Source of the DNA: Dehalococcoidales bacterium
Lineage (GTDB): Bacteria > Chloroflexota > Dehalococcoidia > Dehalococcoidales > RBG-16-60-22
Assembly (NCBI GenBank): GCA_028712355.1
Contig: JAQTQH010000007.1
Location: forward strand, 1 to 40,639
Length of the DNA: 40,639 nt
Direction of reading: 5' to 3'
In this document: positions 28,468-37,953 of the stretch, piece after piece
How positions within the stretch are numbered: position 1 is the first letter of the stretch
Layout of the letters: the number at the start of each line of letters is the position of its first letter
Program-made: the position numbers and the translations under genes
The notes under the pieces: model-generated
Told to the model about the DNA's origin: nothing
The model's input: only the letters and a program-made list of their open reading frames with translations
The model's database searches: none

Positions 28468-28932
28468 ATGGCTAAGAAGATAAGCAAATACACCAGCAGT
28501 GCCCCGCAGATAGTCGGCTTCGTATGCAACTGGAGCGCCTACAGCGGCGTGGAGATGGCGGGAGTTGAGAAGATAGAGTACCCGGCGAATATCAAGCTGG
28601 TCAGACTCCCCTGCCTGGGACGGCTGCACCTCGGTCATATCTTGAACTCGTTTGAACTGGGAGCGGGCGGAGTGGTGTTGCTGGGCTGTCCGCCGGACGA
28701 CTGCCACTACGAGTCCGGCACGGAAAAGGCAAAAGAGGTACTGGCGCAGGCAAAGGAGATAATCAACCTACTGGGTATTGACCCATTGCGCCTGGGATTC
28801 ATAGAAGTACCCATCGGCAGAGGCGATATTGTCGCCAGCCAGCTTACCGCCTTCGTTAAGCAAATTGAGGTTCTGGAAAGCCACCCGAAGCAAAAGGGAC
28901 ACGCTCCAGTTTTATCCGGAGGCAAGAAATAG
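28468..28932 (+). CDS. MvhD/FrhD-like hydrogenase iron-sulfur subunit family
   Basis: IVGFVCNWSAYSGVEMAGVEKIEYPANIKLVRLPCLGRL...GVVLLGCPPDDCHYESG. Confidence 0.9.
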   Translation: MAKKISKYTSSAPQIVGFVCNWSAYSGVEMAGVEKIEYPANIKLVRLPCLGRLHLGHILNSFELGAGGVVLLGCPPDDCHYESGTEKAKEVLAQAKEIINLLGIDPLRLGFIEVPIGRGDIVASQLTAFVKQIEVLESHPKQKGHAPVLSGGKK

Positions 28933-28934
28933 CT

Positions 28935-30068
28935 TTGGCTGATATCAAGCGCTTAATCCGCAACACCAGGGCATACGCCTGCCTCGATTGCGGCAAATGT
29001 ACCGCGGTCTGCCCGGTGGCGCGCTATAATCCGGATTTTTCGCCGCGCAAGCTGGTGGCTGGCGCCGTTTCCGGCCAGAAGCCGGACGGTCAACTCTGGG
29101 CCTGCCTCACCTGTTCCCTCTGCGAAGCACGGTGCCAGTCCGCTGTAGAATATGTGGAACTGATTAAAGAAATGCGTGAAGCGGCGCATGCTGATGGCGA
29201 GTCCGGGCAATGCACTCACGGCGGTGCGCTAGAAGCCCTGATGCACCTGATGACCTCGGATAATCTCAAGCAAAACCGACTCGGCTGGCTGGACAAAGAA
29301 TATAAAACAGCCGGCGAAGGCGAAGTTCTTTTCTTCACCGGATGTGCACCCTATTTCGATGTCATTTTTGCCGACCTGGGTGTTAAAACACTGGATACTG
29401 CGAAAGGTGCCATCAAGCTGCTTAACCAACTCGGTATCACACCTGCCGTGATGCCTGATGAGCGCTGCTGCGGTCACGACATGCTCTGGACCGGCGATAC
29501 CCGGAACTTTGTAAAGCTGGCAAAGCTCAATCTCGCAGAAATTACCAGGACCAAAGCGAAAAAGATAGTCACCGCGTGTCCCGAATGCTACCATACATTG
29601 AAAGTTGAATACCCGCGTTATGTCGGTGAAACGGGACTTGAGATCGTCCACATCTCCCAGCTTCTGTCGGATGCAGTCAGCAATGGCAAACTCAAGTTTC
29701 GTGAAATGAAGCGGAAAGTCACCTACCACGATCCGTGCCGGCTGGGCAGGTTTAGCGATATCTACGACGCGCCACGTTCGGTCATTGACGCCATTCCCGG
29801 ACTGCAGATGGTGGAGATGGCGCATAACCGCGCCGCTGCCCTCTGCTGCGGCACCCAGGCATGGATTAACTGCGGCGCGGTGAACAAGCAGATACAAACC
29901 AAGCGGCTGCAGGAAGCCGCCGCGACCGGCTCGGATATTATGTTAACATCATGCCCCAAGTGCCAGATTCACCTGACATGCGCTTTAAAAGATAGCAAAT
30001 CGAACGATAAAGCGCAGCTGCAAATCACCGATTTGACTGCGCTGGCGGCGGAGGCGGGAACAGAATAG
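28935..30068 (+). CDS. HdrC-HdrB fusion (heterodisulfide reductase-like; two CCG domains); TTG start
   Basis: CLDCGKCTAVCPV, CLTCSLCEARC, then ERCCGHDMLW...ACPECY and DPCRLGR...LCCGTQAWINC...SCPKCQ. Confidence 0.88.
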   Translation: MADIKRLIRNTRAYACLDCGKCTAVCPVARYNPDFSPRKLVAGAVSGQKPDGQLWACLTCSLCEARCQSAVEYVELIKEMREAAHADGESGQCTHGGALEALMHLMTSDNLKQNRLGWLDKEYKTAGEGEVLFFTGCAPYFDVIFADLGVKTLDTAKGAIKLLNQLGITPAVMPDERCCGHDMLWTGDTRNFVKLAKLNLAEITRTKAKKIVTACPECYHTLKVEYPRYVGETGLEIVHISQLLSDAVSNGKLKFREMKRKVTYHDPCRLGRFSDIYDAPRSVIDAIPGLQMVEMAHNRAAALCCGTQAWINCGAVNKQIQTKRLQEAAATGSDIMLTSCPKCQIHLTCALKDSKSNDKAQLQITDLTALAAEAGTE

Positions 30069-30077
30069 GAGGTCATT

Positions 30078-32513
30078 ATGAGTGCCGAAAATGTACGCAT
30101 CGGGGTATTTGTCTGCGAATGCGGCAAGAATATCGCCGGTTTCGTGGACTGTGACGAGGTAAAGAGCTACGCCGAGGGATTGGAAGACGTCGTCGTCGCC
30201 ATGAAGAACCGCTACACCTGCTCCGACCCCGGGCAGGCGGAAATTAAAAAGAAAATTAAAGAGCATAACCTGAATAGGATTGTAGTTGCTTCCTGCTCGC
30301 CGCGCCTGCACGAACCGACTTTCCGCGCCTGCATCGCCGAGGCGGGTCTCAATCAGTACCTGCTGGAAATGGCGAACATCCGCGAGCAGGTGAGCTGGGT
30401 GCACTCAACTGACCGCAGCGCCGCTACAACCAAGGCGAAAGACTTGGTCAAAATGGCGGTGTCACGGGCACGCCATCTGCAACCGCAGGAAGAAAAATCA
30501 ATTTCCATTACGGACGCCGTTCTGGTAATCGGCGGCGGCGTTGCCGGTATCCAGGCTTCATTAGATTTGGCGGACTCCGGGCACACCGTCTACCTGGTAG
30601 AAAAACAACCCAGCATCGGCGGCATCATGGCGATGCTGGACAAGACCTTTCCCACACAAGACTGCTCGATATGAATACTCGGGCCTAAGATGGCGGATGT
30701 CGGTCGACATCCCCGGATCAAACTGATGACCCTGAGCGAGGTCGAAAACGTTTCCGGCTATGTCGGCAACTTCAAGGTAAAAGTGCGCCGTCATGCACGT
30801 TATGTCAATGAAGCAGAATGCACCGCCTGCGGAGACTGTGCCACGGTCTGCCCCGTGCTTAAAGTAGATGAATACCAGGCTGGCATGGCGACGCGCAAAG
30901 GGATTTATATCCCCTTCCCCCAGGCGATTCCCGCCGCCTATGTCATTAACATGAAGGATTGCCTGGGCAATAATCCCATCGCCTGCAATAAATGCGTGGA
31001 AAAATGTGAAAAGAAGTGCATTAGCCTGGACATGAAGGACGAGATAGTCGAACTGAATGTTGGCTCTATCATCGTGGCAACCGGCATGGATGTATATGAC
31101 CCAACCGCCCTCGATGAATACGGCTATACTCGTTTCGCGAACGTGGTGACCAGCCTTGAGTTCGAGCGGCTCATCAGCGCCGGCGGCCCCACCGGTGGGC
31201 ATTTCGTCCGCCCCGGGGATGGTAAAGAGCCGAAACGCATCGGCTTCATCCAGTGCGTCGGCTCGCGCACGCAGAACCGGGGTAATCCCTATTGCAGCAA
31301 CATCTGCTGCATGAATACCATCAAAGACAGCCTGCTGCTCATGGAACATTACCCGGACACCGAAATCAATGTTTTCTACATTGATATCCGCGCCTTTGGC
31401 AAGGGTTTTGAAGACCTTTATAACCGCAGCAAGCAAATGGGCGTGAAGTACATCCGCGGCATTCCCGGGGAAATCACCGAGGATGCTAAAACAGGGAATT
31501 TACAACTCAAGGTAGAAAACACGACCACCGGAATAATTGAGGACTACGAACTCGACATGGTGGTACTTTCCATAGGACTGGAACCCCCAAAGGATGGCGA
31601 TAAACTGCGACACCTGCTTACTCTCTCCAAAACGAGCGACGGCTTCCTCGCCGAAAGACACCCCAAGCTGATGCCCGTCGATACCGCCACGCGGGGCATT
31701 TTCCTCGCCGGGTGCGCCGAAGCGCCCAAGGATATCAAGGACAGCGTGACCCAGGCGAGCGCGGCGGCGGCACGCGCGGAAATCATCCTCAAGGCGAACC
31801 AGATTAAACTCGATGCCGCCAAAGCAGTCGTCGACCCGAGCAAGTGCACCATGTGCGAGCTATGCGTCAAGGTCTGCCCCTACGGCGCCATCACCGCCAG
31901 CCGGGAAAAGAAGAAGCCCGCCGAGGTCATCGAAGCCATGTGCGCCGGATGCGGCTCCTGCGCCGCCGAGTGCGCTTTCGGGGCGATTTCTATCCGCCAC
32001 TTCGACGATGATGAATATCTGTCACAGATTGAATCGGCGCTGGCGGAAAACCCGCAGTATAAAATCCTTGCTTTCGCCTGTAACTGGTGCTCCTATGCGG
32101 CGAGCGACCTCACCGGCTCGTCCCGTTTGCAATACCCACCCAGTGTGCGCCTTATCAGAACGATGTGCAGCGCCCGCGTTAACGAAAAGTTCGTCCTGCA
32201 AGCTTTTAAATCGGGCGCGCCGATTGTCCTGGTCTCCGGCTGCCACTACGCCGACTGTCATTACAACGGCGCCAACCGCGCCACTCAGCGCCGCATCGAC
32301 CGTCTGTGGGACCGGTTGGAAAGGCTGGGTATCCGCCCGGAGCGGCTGCAACTGGAATGGATGAGCGCTGCCGAAGGACAGCGCTTTGCGAAGGTGATGG
32401 CGGAGCTTGAAGAAATGCGGTTGAAAGTCACTCCCGAAGAAATCGAGCAGACGAAGAAAACCATCGCCGAGCAGGAAAGCAAAAAGAAAAAACCGGCGGC
32501 TTCCGCCGCCTGA
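30078..32513 (+). CDS. hdrA: HdrA-MvhD fusion, predicted selenoprotein (Sec at codon 199, TGA 30672-30674); 811 aa if read through
   Basis: Upstream ORF ends ...FPTQDCSI, TGA, then in the same frame ILGPKMADVGRHPRIKLMTLSEVENVSGYVGNFKVKVRRH; frame continuous from 30078 to 32513. C-terminus LAFACNWCSYAASDL...SGCHYADCHYNGAN is MvhD-like. Confidence 0.88.
30672..30712 (+). promoter_or_regulatory. Putative bacterial SECIS element (TGA plus hairpin GGATGTC-GGTC-GACATCC)
   Basis: Perfect 7-bp stem (30695-30701/30706-30712), GGTC tetraloop, 27 nt between the TGA and the loop. Confidence 0.8.
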
Positions 32514-32526
32514 CGAGGGTCAAGTT

Positions 32527-32676
32527 ATGCCCAAACAAGTGCAATTCAAATGCCTGCGCTGTGGTAACAAATACCTTTCCCCGCCCTCGGAGAACCCCGA
32601 AGCCGAGGAAAGGACCTGCCCGCGCTGCCGATCCAACAGCGTGCGGCTGGTAAAGGCAGAAACGGCAGGAAAATAA
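32527..32676 (+). CDS. Small zinc-ribbon protein, 49 aa
   Basis: MPKQVQFKCLRCGNKYLSPPSENPEAEERTCPRCRSNSVRLVKAETAGK: two CX2C knuckles; 13 bp after hdrA. Confidence 0.75.
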   Translation: MPKQVQFKCLRCGNKYLSPPSENPEAEERTCPRCRSNSVRLVKAETAGK

Positions 32677-32689
32677 TACTCCTCCTGTA

Positions 32690-32781
32690 ATTGCGAGAGG
32701 TTAAGGCGACGAAGTAATCTCTCCCTATTTAGGCGGCTGAAATTGCTACGCCTCCCGACTTCGCTGGGATAGTCTCGCAAT
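32690..32781. repeat. Imperfect palindromic intergenic element bounded by 9-bp inverted repeats
   Basis: ATTGCGAGA...TCTCGCAAT termini between convergent operons. Confidence 0.5.
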
Positions 32782-32792
32782 AACCTGAAATC

Positions 32793-33194
32793 TTACTTCT
32801 TGGCTTCCACCAGCTCCAGCAGGACTTTGGACTCTTTAGGATGCAAAAAGGCGATACTGGTATTCTCCACGCCGCGCCTCGGTTCTAAATCAATGAGGGG
32901 GATATTCTTCTGCTTCAAATCGCCTAGGGCGGAGCGCAGGTCGGAGACTTCCAGTGCGATATGATGTAAGCCTTCGCCGCGCTTTTCGATAAACTTGGCA
33001 ATCGGCCCTTCCGGATCGGTCGATTCGAGCAGTTCGATTTTACTCTCTCCCACCGGGATAATGGCAGTCCGCACCTTCTGCTCTGCCAGGATTTCAATTT
33101 CCTGGAGCTTCAGTCCCAGCGACTCGGTGTACAGCTTGAGCATAGCGTCAATACTGTTGACGGCAATCCCGATGTGACTGACCTTGTTTATCAT
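32793..33194 (-). CDS. mce: Methylmalonyl-CoA epimerase
   Basis: VSHIGIAVNSIDAMLKLYTESLGLKLQEIE...GEGLHHIALEVSDL...FLHPKESKVLLELVE. Confidence 0.92.
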   Translation of the reverse strand: MINKVSHIGIAVNSIDAMLKLYTESLGLKLQEIEILAEQKVRTAIIPVGESKIELLESTDPEGPIAKFIEKRGEGLHHIALEVSDLRSALGDLKQKNIPLIDLEPRRGVENTSIAFLHPKESKVLLELVEAKK

Positions 33195-33598
33195 CAGTTC
33201 TCCTTCTTCACATTCGTATTGATATAATTAACGATTGTTTCCAGCGGTGTCCCGGGACCGAAGACCTCGGCAATCCCTTTTTCTTTCAAAACAGGAACAT
33301 CCTGCTTGGGCACAATACCTCCGCCGATGACCAGAACATCCTTAGCGCCCATTTCCCGGAGAATACTCACCGTGCGGGGAAAAAGCGCCATGTGCGCCCC
33401 GGATAAGCAGTCCAATCCTACCACGTCGACATCCTCCTGGATAGCTGCCTCGGCGATTTGCTCCGGTGTCAGGCGCAGCCCCAGGTAGATGACTTCCATG
33501 CCGGCGTCCCGCAAGCCGCGCGCCACAACTTTGATGCCCCGGTCATGCCCGTCCAGTCCGGGTTTAGCAAGCAACACGCGTATCTTTTTCTCGCTCAT
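33194..33598 (-). CDS. Methylmalonyl-CoA mutase small (B12-binding) subunit
   Basis: [33 protein letters not shown] (DxHxxG); start at ATG 33598 (MSEKKIRV). Confidence 0.93.
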   Translation of the reverse strand: MSEKKIRVLLAKPGLDGHDRGIKVVARGLRDAGMEVIYLGLRLTPEQIAEAAIQEDVDVVGLDCLSGAHMALFPRTVSILREMGAKDVLVIGGGIVPKQDVPVLKEKGIAEVFGPGTPLETIVNYINTNVKKEN

Positions 33599-33611
33599 CT
33601 TTATGGCTCCT

Positions 33612-35225
33612 TTAAAGTATACTCGGCTCGCGGTATTCGCCGAAGACTTCCCGCAGCGCACCGCTGATTTCTCCGACGGTGGCGTAAGCCTTGACGGCCT
33701 CGACAAACACCGGAATAATATTTTCACTGCCCGCAGCAACTTCTTTCACCTTGCCAAGTGCGTCTCTAACTTTTTGATTGTCCCGCTCCCGGCGCAGCTT
33801 TTGCAGCCGTGACTTCTGCTTTTCCTCGATTTCTGCGCCGATGCACAGAATCTCCGGTTCCGGCTCGTTCTCTACCTTGAAATCATTGACCCCTACAATA
33901 ACCTGCTCTTTGCTGTCTACCGCTTTCTGGTAATCGTAAGAAGCCCGGGCAATTTCCCGCTGGATATAGCCCTGTTCGATGGCTTTAAGCGCCCCGCCCA
34001 GTTTATCGATTTCCGCAATGTATTTCATCCCGTCGCTCTCAATTTGATTGGTCAGCGCTTCGACAAAATAGGAGCCGCCCAGCGGGTCGACGGTATCCGC
34101 AACGCCGCTCTCGTGCGCCAGGATTTGCTGTGTGCGCAGCGCCACTCTCACCGCCTGCTCCGTAGGTAAAGCAAGCGCTTCATCGAAAGAGTTGGTATGC
34201 AGAGACTGGCAACCACCCAGCACCGCCGCCAGCGCCTGCAAGGTCACTCTCACCACGTTATTAAGAGGCTGCTGGGCAGTCAGGGTAAAACCATCGGTCT
34301 GGACGTGATAACGCAACATCAAGGAGCGGGGATTTTTGGCATTGAAACGCTCTTTCATTATCTGCGCCCACATGCGGCGCAGGGCGCGGTACTTGGCGAC
34401 TTCTTCAAGAACATTGGTATAAGCCGCGAAAAAGAAGGAGAATTGCGGCGCGAACGCATCAACGTCCATGCCTCTATCCAGCATCGCCTGGACGTAAGCG
34501 ATGCCGTTCGCTATGGTAAAACCGGCTTCCTGTGCGGCGGTTGCCCCCGCTTCACGCATGTGATAGCCGCTGATGCTGATGGAGTTCCACTTCGGCATCG
34601 TTTTAGAACAAAAGGAGCAGAGGTCGGTGACCAGTCGCATGGACGGCGCCGGGCCGAGGAAATAGGTGTTGCGCGCGATGTATTCCTTGAGGATGTCATT
34701 CTGCACAGTGCCATTCAGCTTGGCAACGTCGGCGCCCTGTTTTTCGGCGGCGGCGATATACATGGCGAGGAGAATCGCCGCGGTAGCGTTGATAGTCATC
34801 GAGGTGCTTACTTCGCCCAGAGGAATGCCTTCCCAGAGTTGCTCCATGTCCTGCAGGGAATCGATGGCGACGCCACACCTCCCCACCTCACCCGCCGCTA
34901 AGGGATGGTCCGAATCATAGCCTTCCTGGGTGGGCAGGTGGAATGCCACGCTGAAACCGGTCTGGCCTGCCTTATAGAGGTACTTGTAGCGCTTGTTGGT
35001 CTCGTCCACAGTGGCGAACCCGGCATACTGACGCATCGTCCAGAGCCGACCGCGGTAGCCGGTGGGCATGATACCACGGGTGTACGGATATTCGCCGGGG
35101 AGACCGAGTTCGGCCTCTTTAATTCCCGCCGTATCCGCAGCAGTATAAACCCGCTTTATGACGGTGCCGTCTACAGTGGTGCGAAACTCTTTCTTACGTT
35201 CAGGCATCTCACCGGGCTTTGGCAT
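33612..35225 (-). CDS. Methylmalonyl-CoA mutase large (catalytic) subunit
   Basis: [84 protein letters not shown]. Confidence 0.95.
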   Translation of the reverse strand: MPKPGEMPERKKEFRTTVDGTVIKRVYTAADTAGIKEAELGLPGEYPYTRGIMPTGYRGRLWTMRQYAGFATVDETNKRYKYLYKAGQTGFSVAFHLPTQEGYDSDHPLAAGEVGRCGVAIDSLQDMEQLWEGIPLGEVSTSMTINATAAILLAMYIAAAEKQGADVAKLNGTVQNDILKEYIARNTYFLGPAPSMRLVTDLCSFCSKTMPKWNSISISGYHMREAGATAAQEAGFTIANGIAYVQAMLDRGMDVDAFAPQFSFFFAAYTNVLEEVAKYRALRRMWAQIMKERFNAKNPRSLMLRYHVQTDGFTLTAQQPLNNVVRVTLQALAAVLGGCQSLHTNSFDEALALPTEQAVRVALRTQQILAHESGVADTVDPLGGSYFVEALTNQIESDGMKYIAEIDKLGGALKAIEQGYIQREIARASYDYQKAVDSKEQVIVGVNDFKVENEPEPEILCIGAEIEEKQKSRLQKLRRERDNQKVRDALGKVKEVAAGSENIIPVFVEAVKAYATVGEISGALREVFGEYREPSIL

Positions 35226-35436
35226 CTGATGTTATTCCCCCTTTTCAAAGGTGCTAATATTTCCAATTTACGAAATTAACGAGAGCTTGTCAACGTTGAG
35301 CAACCGCTGGCATTAGCATTTTAATACACGTTGGTATTTCATCGGTGCTGTTAAATAATACTGATAGCGCGGGGTATACTGGCAAGACTGTTGAGTTGAA
35401 TCTAATATTACCTGATGGGTTTTGGTAATGGGGCGA

Positions 35437-35976
35437 TCAGTCCATATGCTCCAGTCTGTTCATTTTTACAGGCTCCTTCCCAAGAAGAACGATGGCAAAT
35501 CGGTTCATCTTTCTCCGTGTTCTAATATCAACATAGTGCCAGCGGGCAAGAAACTCCTCTTCCGTCATCCATGTGCGTGGAAACGACGAGGGGTCTTCAA
35601 ACACAATCTTGCCGCCCTGATAACCTATCACAATCACATAATGCCCGTGGTCATTGGCTTTTTCCCAGTCTTCAAGAGTCATATCTCGTTCTGCCCACGC
35701 CTGCACCAGTACAATTACCGGGCGCTTATCATCGAGGTATTTCTTCAACGCCGCCAATGATACGCCGCTTCTGGCAGTGACTCTGAATCCGTATCGCTTC
35801 GCCAGCGCCGCCATATTCTTTGCCAGAGTACCATAACGATCGCAGACGAGTTCTTTAATAAGCGCATCTTCACGAATATCAATGCCGTAGTATGCCAGAA
35901 CCAGTTGCAAAGACTTGGCTCCGCAATCGTAATCATAAGTCTGCCTCCCGGACGGCATGTCAATTATCATAGTCAC
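35437..35976 (-). CDS. Stand-alone peptidase C39-like protein
   Basis: YDYDCGAKSLQLVLAYYGIDI (Cys), HGHYVIVIGYQGGKIVFEDPSS (His/Asp). Confidence 0.82.
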   Translation of the reverse strand: MTMIIDMPSGRQTYDYDCGAKSLQLVLAYYGIDIREDALIKELVCDRYGTLAKNMAALAKRYGFRVTARSGVSLAALKKYLDDKRPVIVLVQAWAERDMTLEDWEKANDHGHYVIVIGYQGGKIVFEDPSSFPRTWMTEEEFLARWHYVDIRTRRKMNRFAIVLLGKEPVKMNRLEHMD

Positions 35977-36020
35977 ATCTCCCGGCAGTAAATCTGCATT
36001 AATCGGTTCCTTAAGCCTGA

Positions 36021-36049
36021 TAGAAAATAAATCATTTCTCGGATATAAT
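36021..36049 (+). promoter_or_regulatory. Putative promoter for the GNAT-HDAC gene
   Basis: TAGAAA - 17 bp - TATAAT. Confidence 0.5.
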
Positions 36050-36100
36050 TATATTAACAGATTAGGCGCCTCAAAAAACAGAAGGCAGGGATAAAATAAG

Positions 36101-37840
36101 ATGTTCCGTATTCGCCGGGTCTATGACAGCTTAACTCCGGCTAACAAAGAAGCCGTAACCCAGGTTCAAAGCATCCTTAAAACTCAATTCCCTTCTCTCC
36201 CGGAAAAAGAAATAGCCGAATTGCCCCGGAAATTATTGAATCCCCTGAAGTACCGCTTCCGCGCCATACTTTTTGTCGCCGAAGATAGAGAAAAGGTACA
36301 GGGCTTAGCCCTGCTCTCGCATGAGCCCATTCTCAATTTCTGCTACCTTGATTATCTTGCCTCGGCGAAGAGAATCAGCGGGCGCGGTGTAGGCGGAGCC
36401 CTGTATACCAGAGTCAGAGAGGAAGCGCTTCTGCTCAAGGCTACCGGAATTTTCTTTGAATGTCTCCCCGACGCCCCCAAATTATCGCGCGACCCCAAAA
36501 TCAGAAGGCAGAATGCGGCGCGCCTGCGTTTCTATGAAAAATTCGGCGCCCGGCCCGTTATCAACACAGCCTACGAAACACCCCTCACGCCGGGCAGCGA
36601 TAATCCTCCTTACCTTATGTACGATGGGCTGGACCAGGACGTCACATTAGCGCTCGATTCAACCCGCAATATTGTCAGAGCAATCCTGGAAAGAAAATAT
36701 GCCAAGTTATGCCCGCAAGACTATGTCGAACTGGTCATAGCTTCCTTTAAAAATGACCCTGTGCTCTTAAGACCGCCTAAATATGTAAAGATTCAACTCG
36801 TGACAAAGATTAAATACCATACCCCCAAGGATGAACGCATCATACTACTGGTGAACGAAAAACACGCCATTCACCACGTCCAGGAAGTCGGCTACGTGGA
36901 AGCACCGGTGAGAATCGACTCAATATTAAAGGAACTGGATACTACCGACCTGTTCCGGAGAGTAAAAACTCATCATTTCGGAGAGTTACGTATTACATCC
37001 GTTCACGATAAGGAGTTTGTCAGCTATCTGAAGAAGGTATGCACCGGGCTAGAATCAGGGAAATCGGTATATCCCTATGTATTCCCGATTCGAAACGCCA
37101 CACGTCCACCAAAGGCTTTGCCGGTTCGGGCAGGATATTATTGTATTGATACTTTTACTCCTTTAAACCGCAATGCCTACCTGGCTGCTAGGGGATCAGT
37201 CGATTGTGCCCTCACCGGCGCCAAGAGAATTCTGGAAGGCGACCACCTGGCTTATGCGCTGGTGAGGCCTCCCGGGCATCATGCGGAGAGGCGCTCTTTC
37301 GGCGGTTTTTGTTACTTTAATTCGGCGGCAATAGCGGCACAATACCTCAGCGCCTATGGCAAAATCGGCTTCCTGGATATTGATTATCACCATGGCAATG
37401 GACAGCAAGAAATATTCTACCAACGTGCCGATGTATTGACGGTATCAATCCACGGGCAACCGAGCTTCACCTATCCGTATTTCAGCGGTTTCACGACCGA
37501 AAAAGGAGCCGGTGAAGGGGAAGATTATAACATCAATTTCCCCCTGCCGGAAAATATCGATGGCGAAAGATACCGCCATGTCCTGTCAAAAGCATTACGA
37601 CAAATAACCAGATTCAAGCCTGATTTCCTGATAGTAGCCCTTGGTTTTGATACTGCCGAAGGAGACCCCACCGGCAGCTGGATACTCCAGGCTAAAGATT
37701 TCGAAACCAATGGCAGATTGATTGGACTGCTTCGGCTGCCTACCATGGTTGTTCAAGAGGGGGGGTATAACACCAGTTCCCTCGGTACCAATGCGCTTCA
37801 TTTCTTCAAAGGACTGTGGTCCGGCGCCTATTCAGCCTAA
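36101..37840 (+). CDS. Fusion of N-terminal GNAT acetyltransferase-like domain and C-terminal histone deacetylase/acetylpolyamine amidohydrolase-like domain
   Basis: GNAT: LDYLASAKRISGRGVGGALYTRVREEA...RFYEKFGARP. HDAC: RPPGHHAERRSFGGFCYFNSAAIAA, GFLDIDYHHGNGQQEIFY, LIVALGFDTAEGDPTG. Confidence 0.88.
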   Translation: MFRIRRVYDSLTPANKEAVTQVQSILKTQFPSLPEKEIAELPRKLLNPLKYRFRAILFVAEDREKVQGLALLSHEPILNFCYLDYLASAKRISGRGVGGALYTRVREEALLLKATGIFFECLPDAPKLSRDPKIRRQNAARLRFYEKFGARPVINTAYETPLTPGSDNPPYLMYDGLDQDVTLALDSTRNIVRAILERKYAKLCPQDYVELVIASFKNDPVLLRPPKYVKIQLVTKIKYHTPKDERIILLVNEKHAIHHVQEVGYVEAPVRIDSILKELDTTDLFRRVKTHHFGELRITSVHDKEFVSYLKKVCTGLESGKSVYPYVFPIRNATRPPKALPVRAGYYCIDTFTPLNRNAYLAARGSVDCALTGAKRILEGDHLAYALVRPPGHHAERRSFGGFCYFNSAAIAAQYLSAYGKIGFLDIDYHHGNGQQEIFYQRADVLTVSIHGQPSFTYPYFSGFTTEKGAGEGEDYNINFPLPENIDGERYRHVLSKALRQITRFKPDFLIVALGFDTAEGDPTGSWILQAKDFETNGRLIGLLRLPTMVVQEGGYNTSSLGTNALHFFKGLWSGAYSA

Positions 37841-37953
37841 CGTTAAAGCATGAATTGAAACTTGGGATTGGCCAAGCTCAGCAGACAATAAGACAGGATA
37901 GATAGAGGGTAACTTTCATAAAGTAGAGACGCAACGACAACAAGATTAACAGT

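Noticed and set aside
30672-30674. TGA as an ordinary stop or a nonsense mutation splitting hdrA
   Set aside because: It sits exactly at an expected Cys position, downstream sequence stays in frame and conserved, and a SECIS-like hairpin follows; a random mutation or sequencing error is less likely.
30561-31436. - strand 291-aa ORF across the hdrA TGA region
   Set aside because: Antisense to well-conserved HdrA motifs; open frame is a by-product of codon bias.
34197-34901. + strand 234-aa ORF
   Set aside because: Antisense to the methylmalonyl-CoA mutase large subunit.
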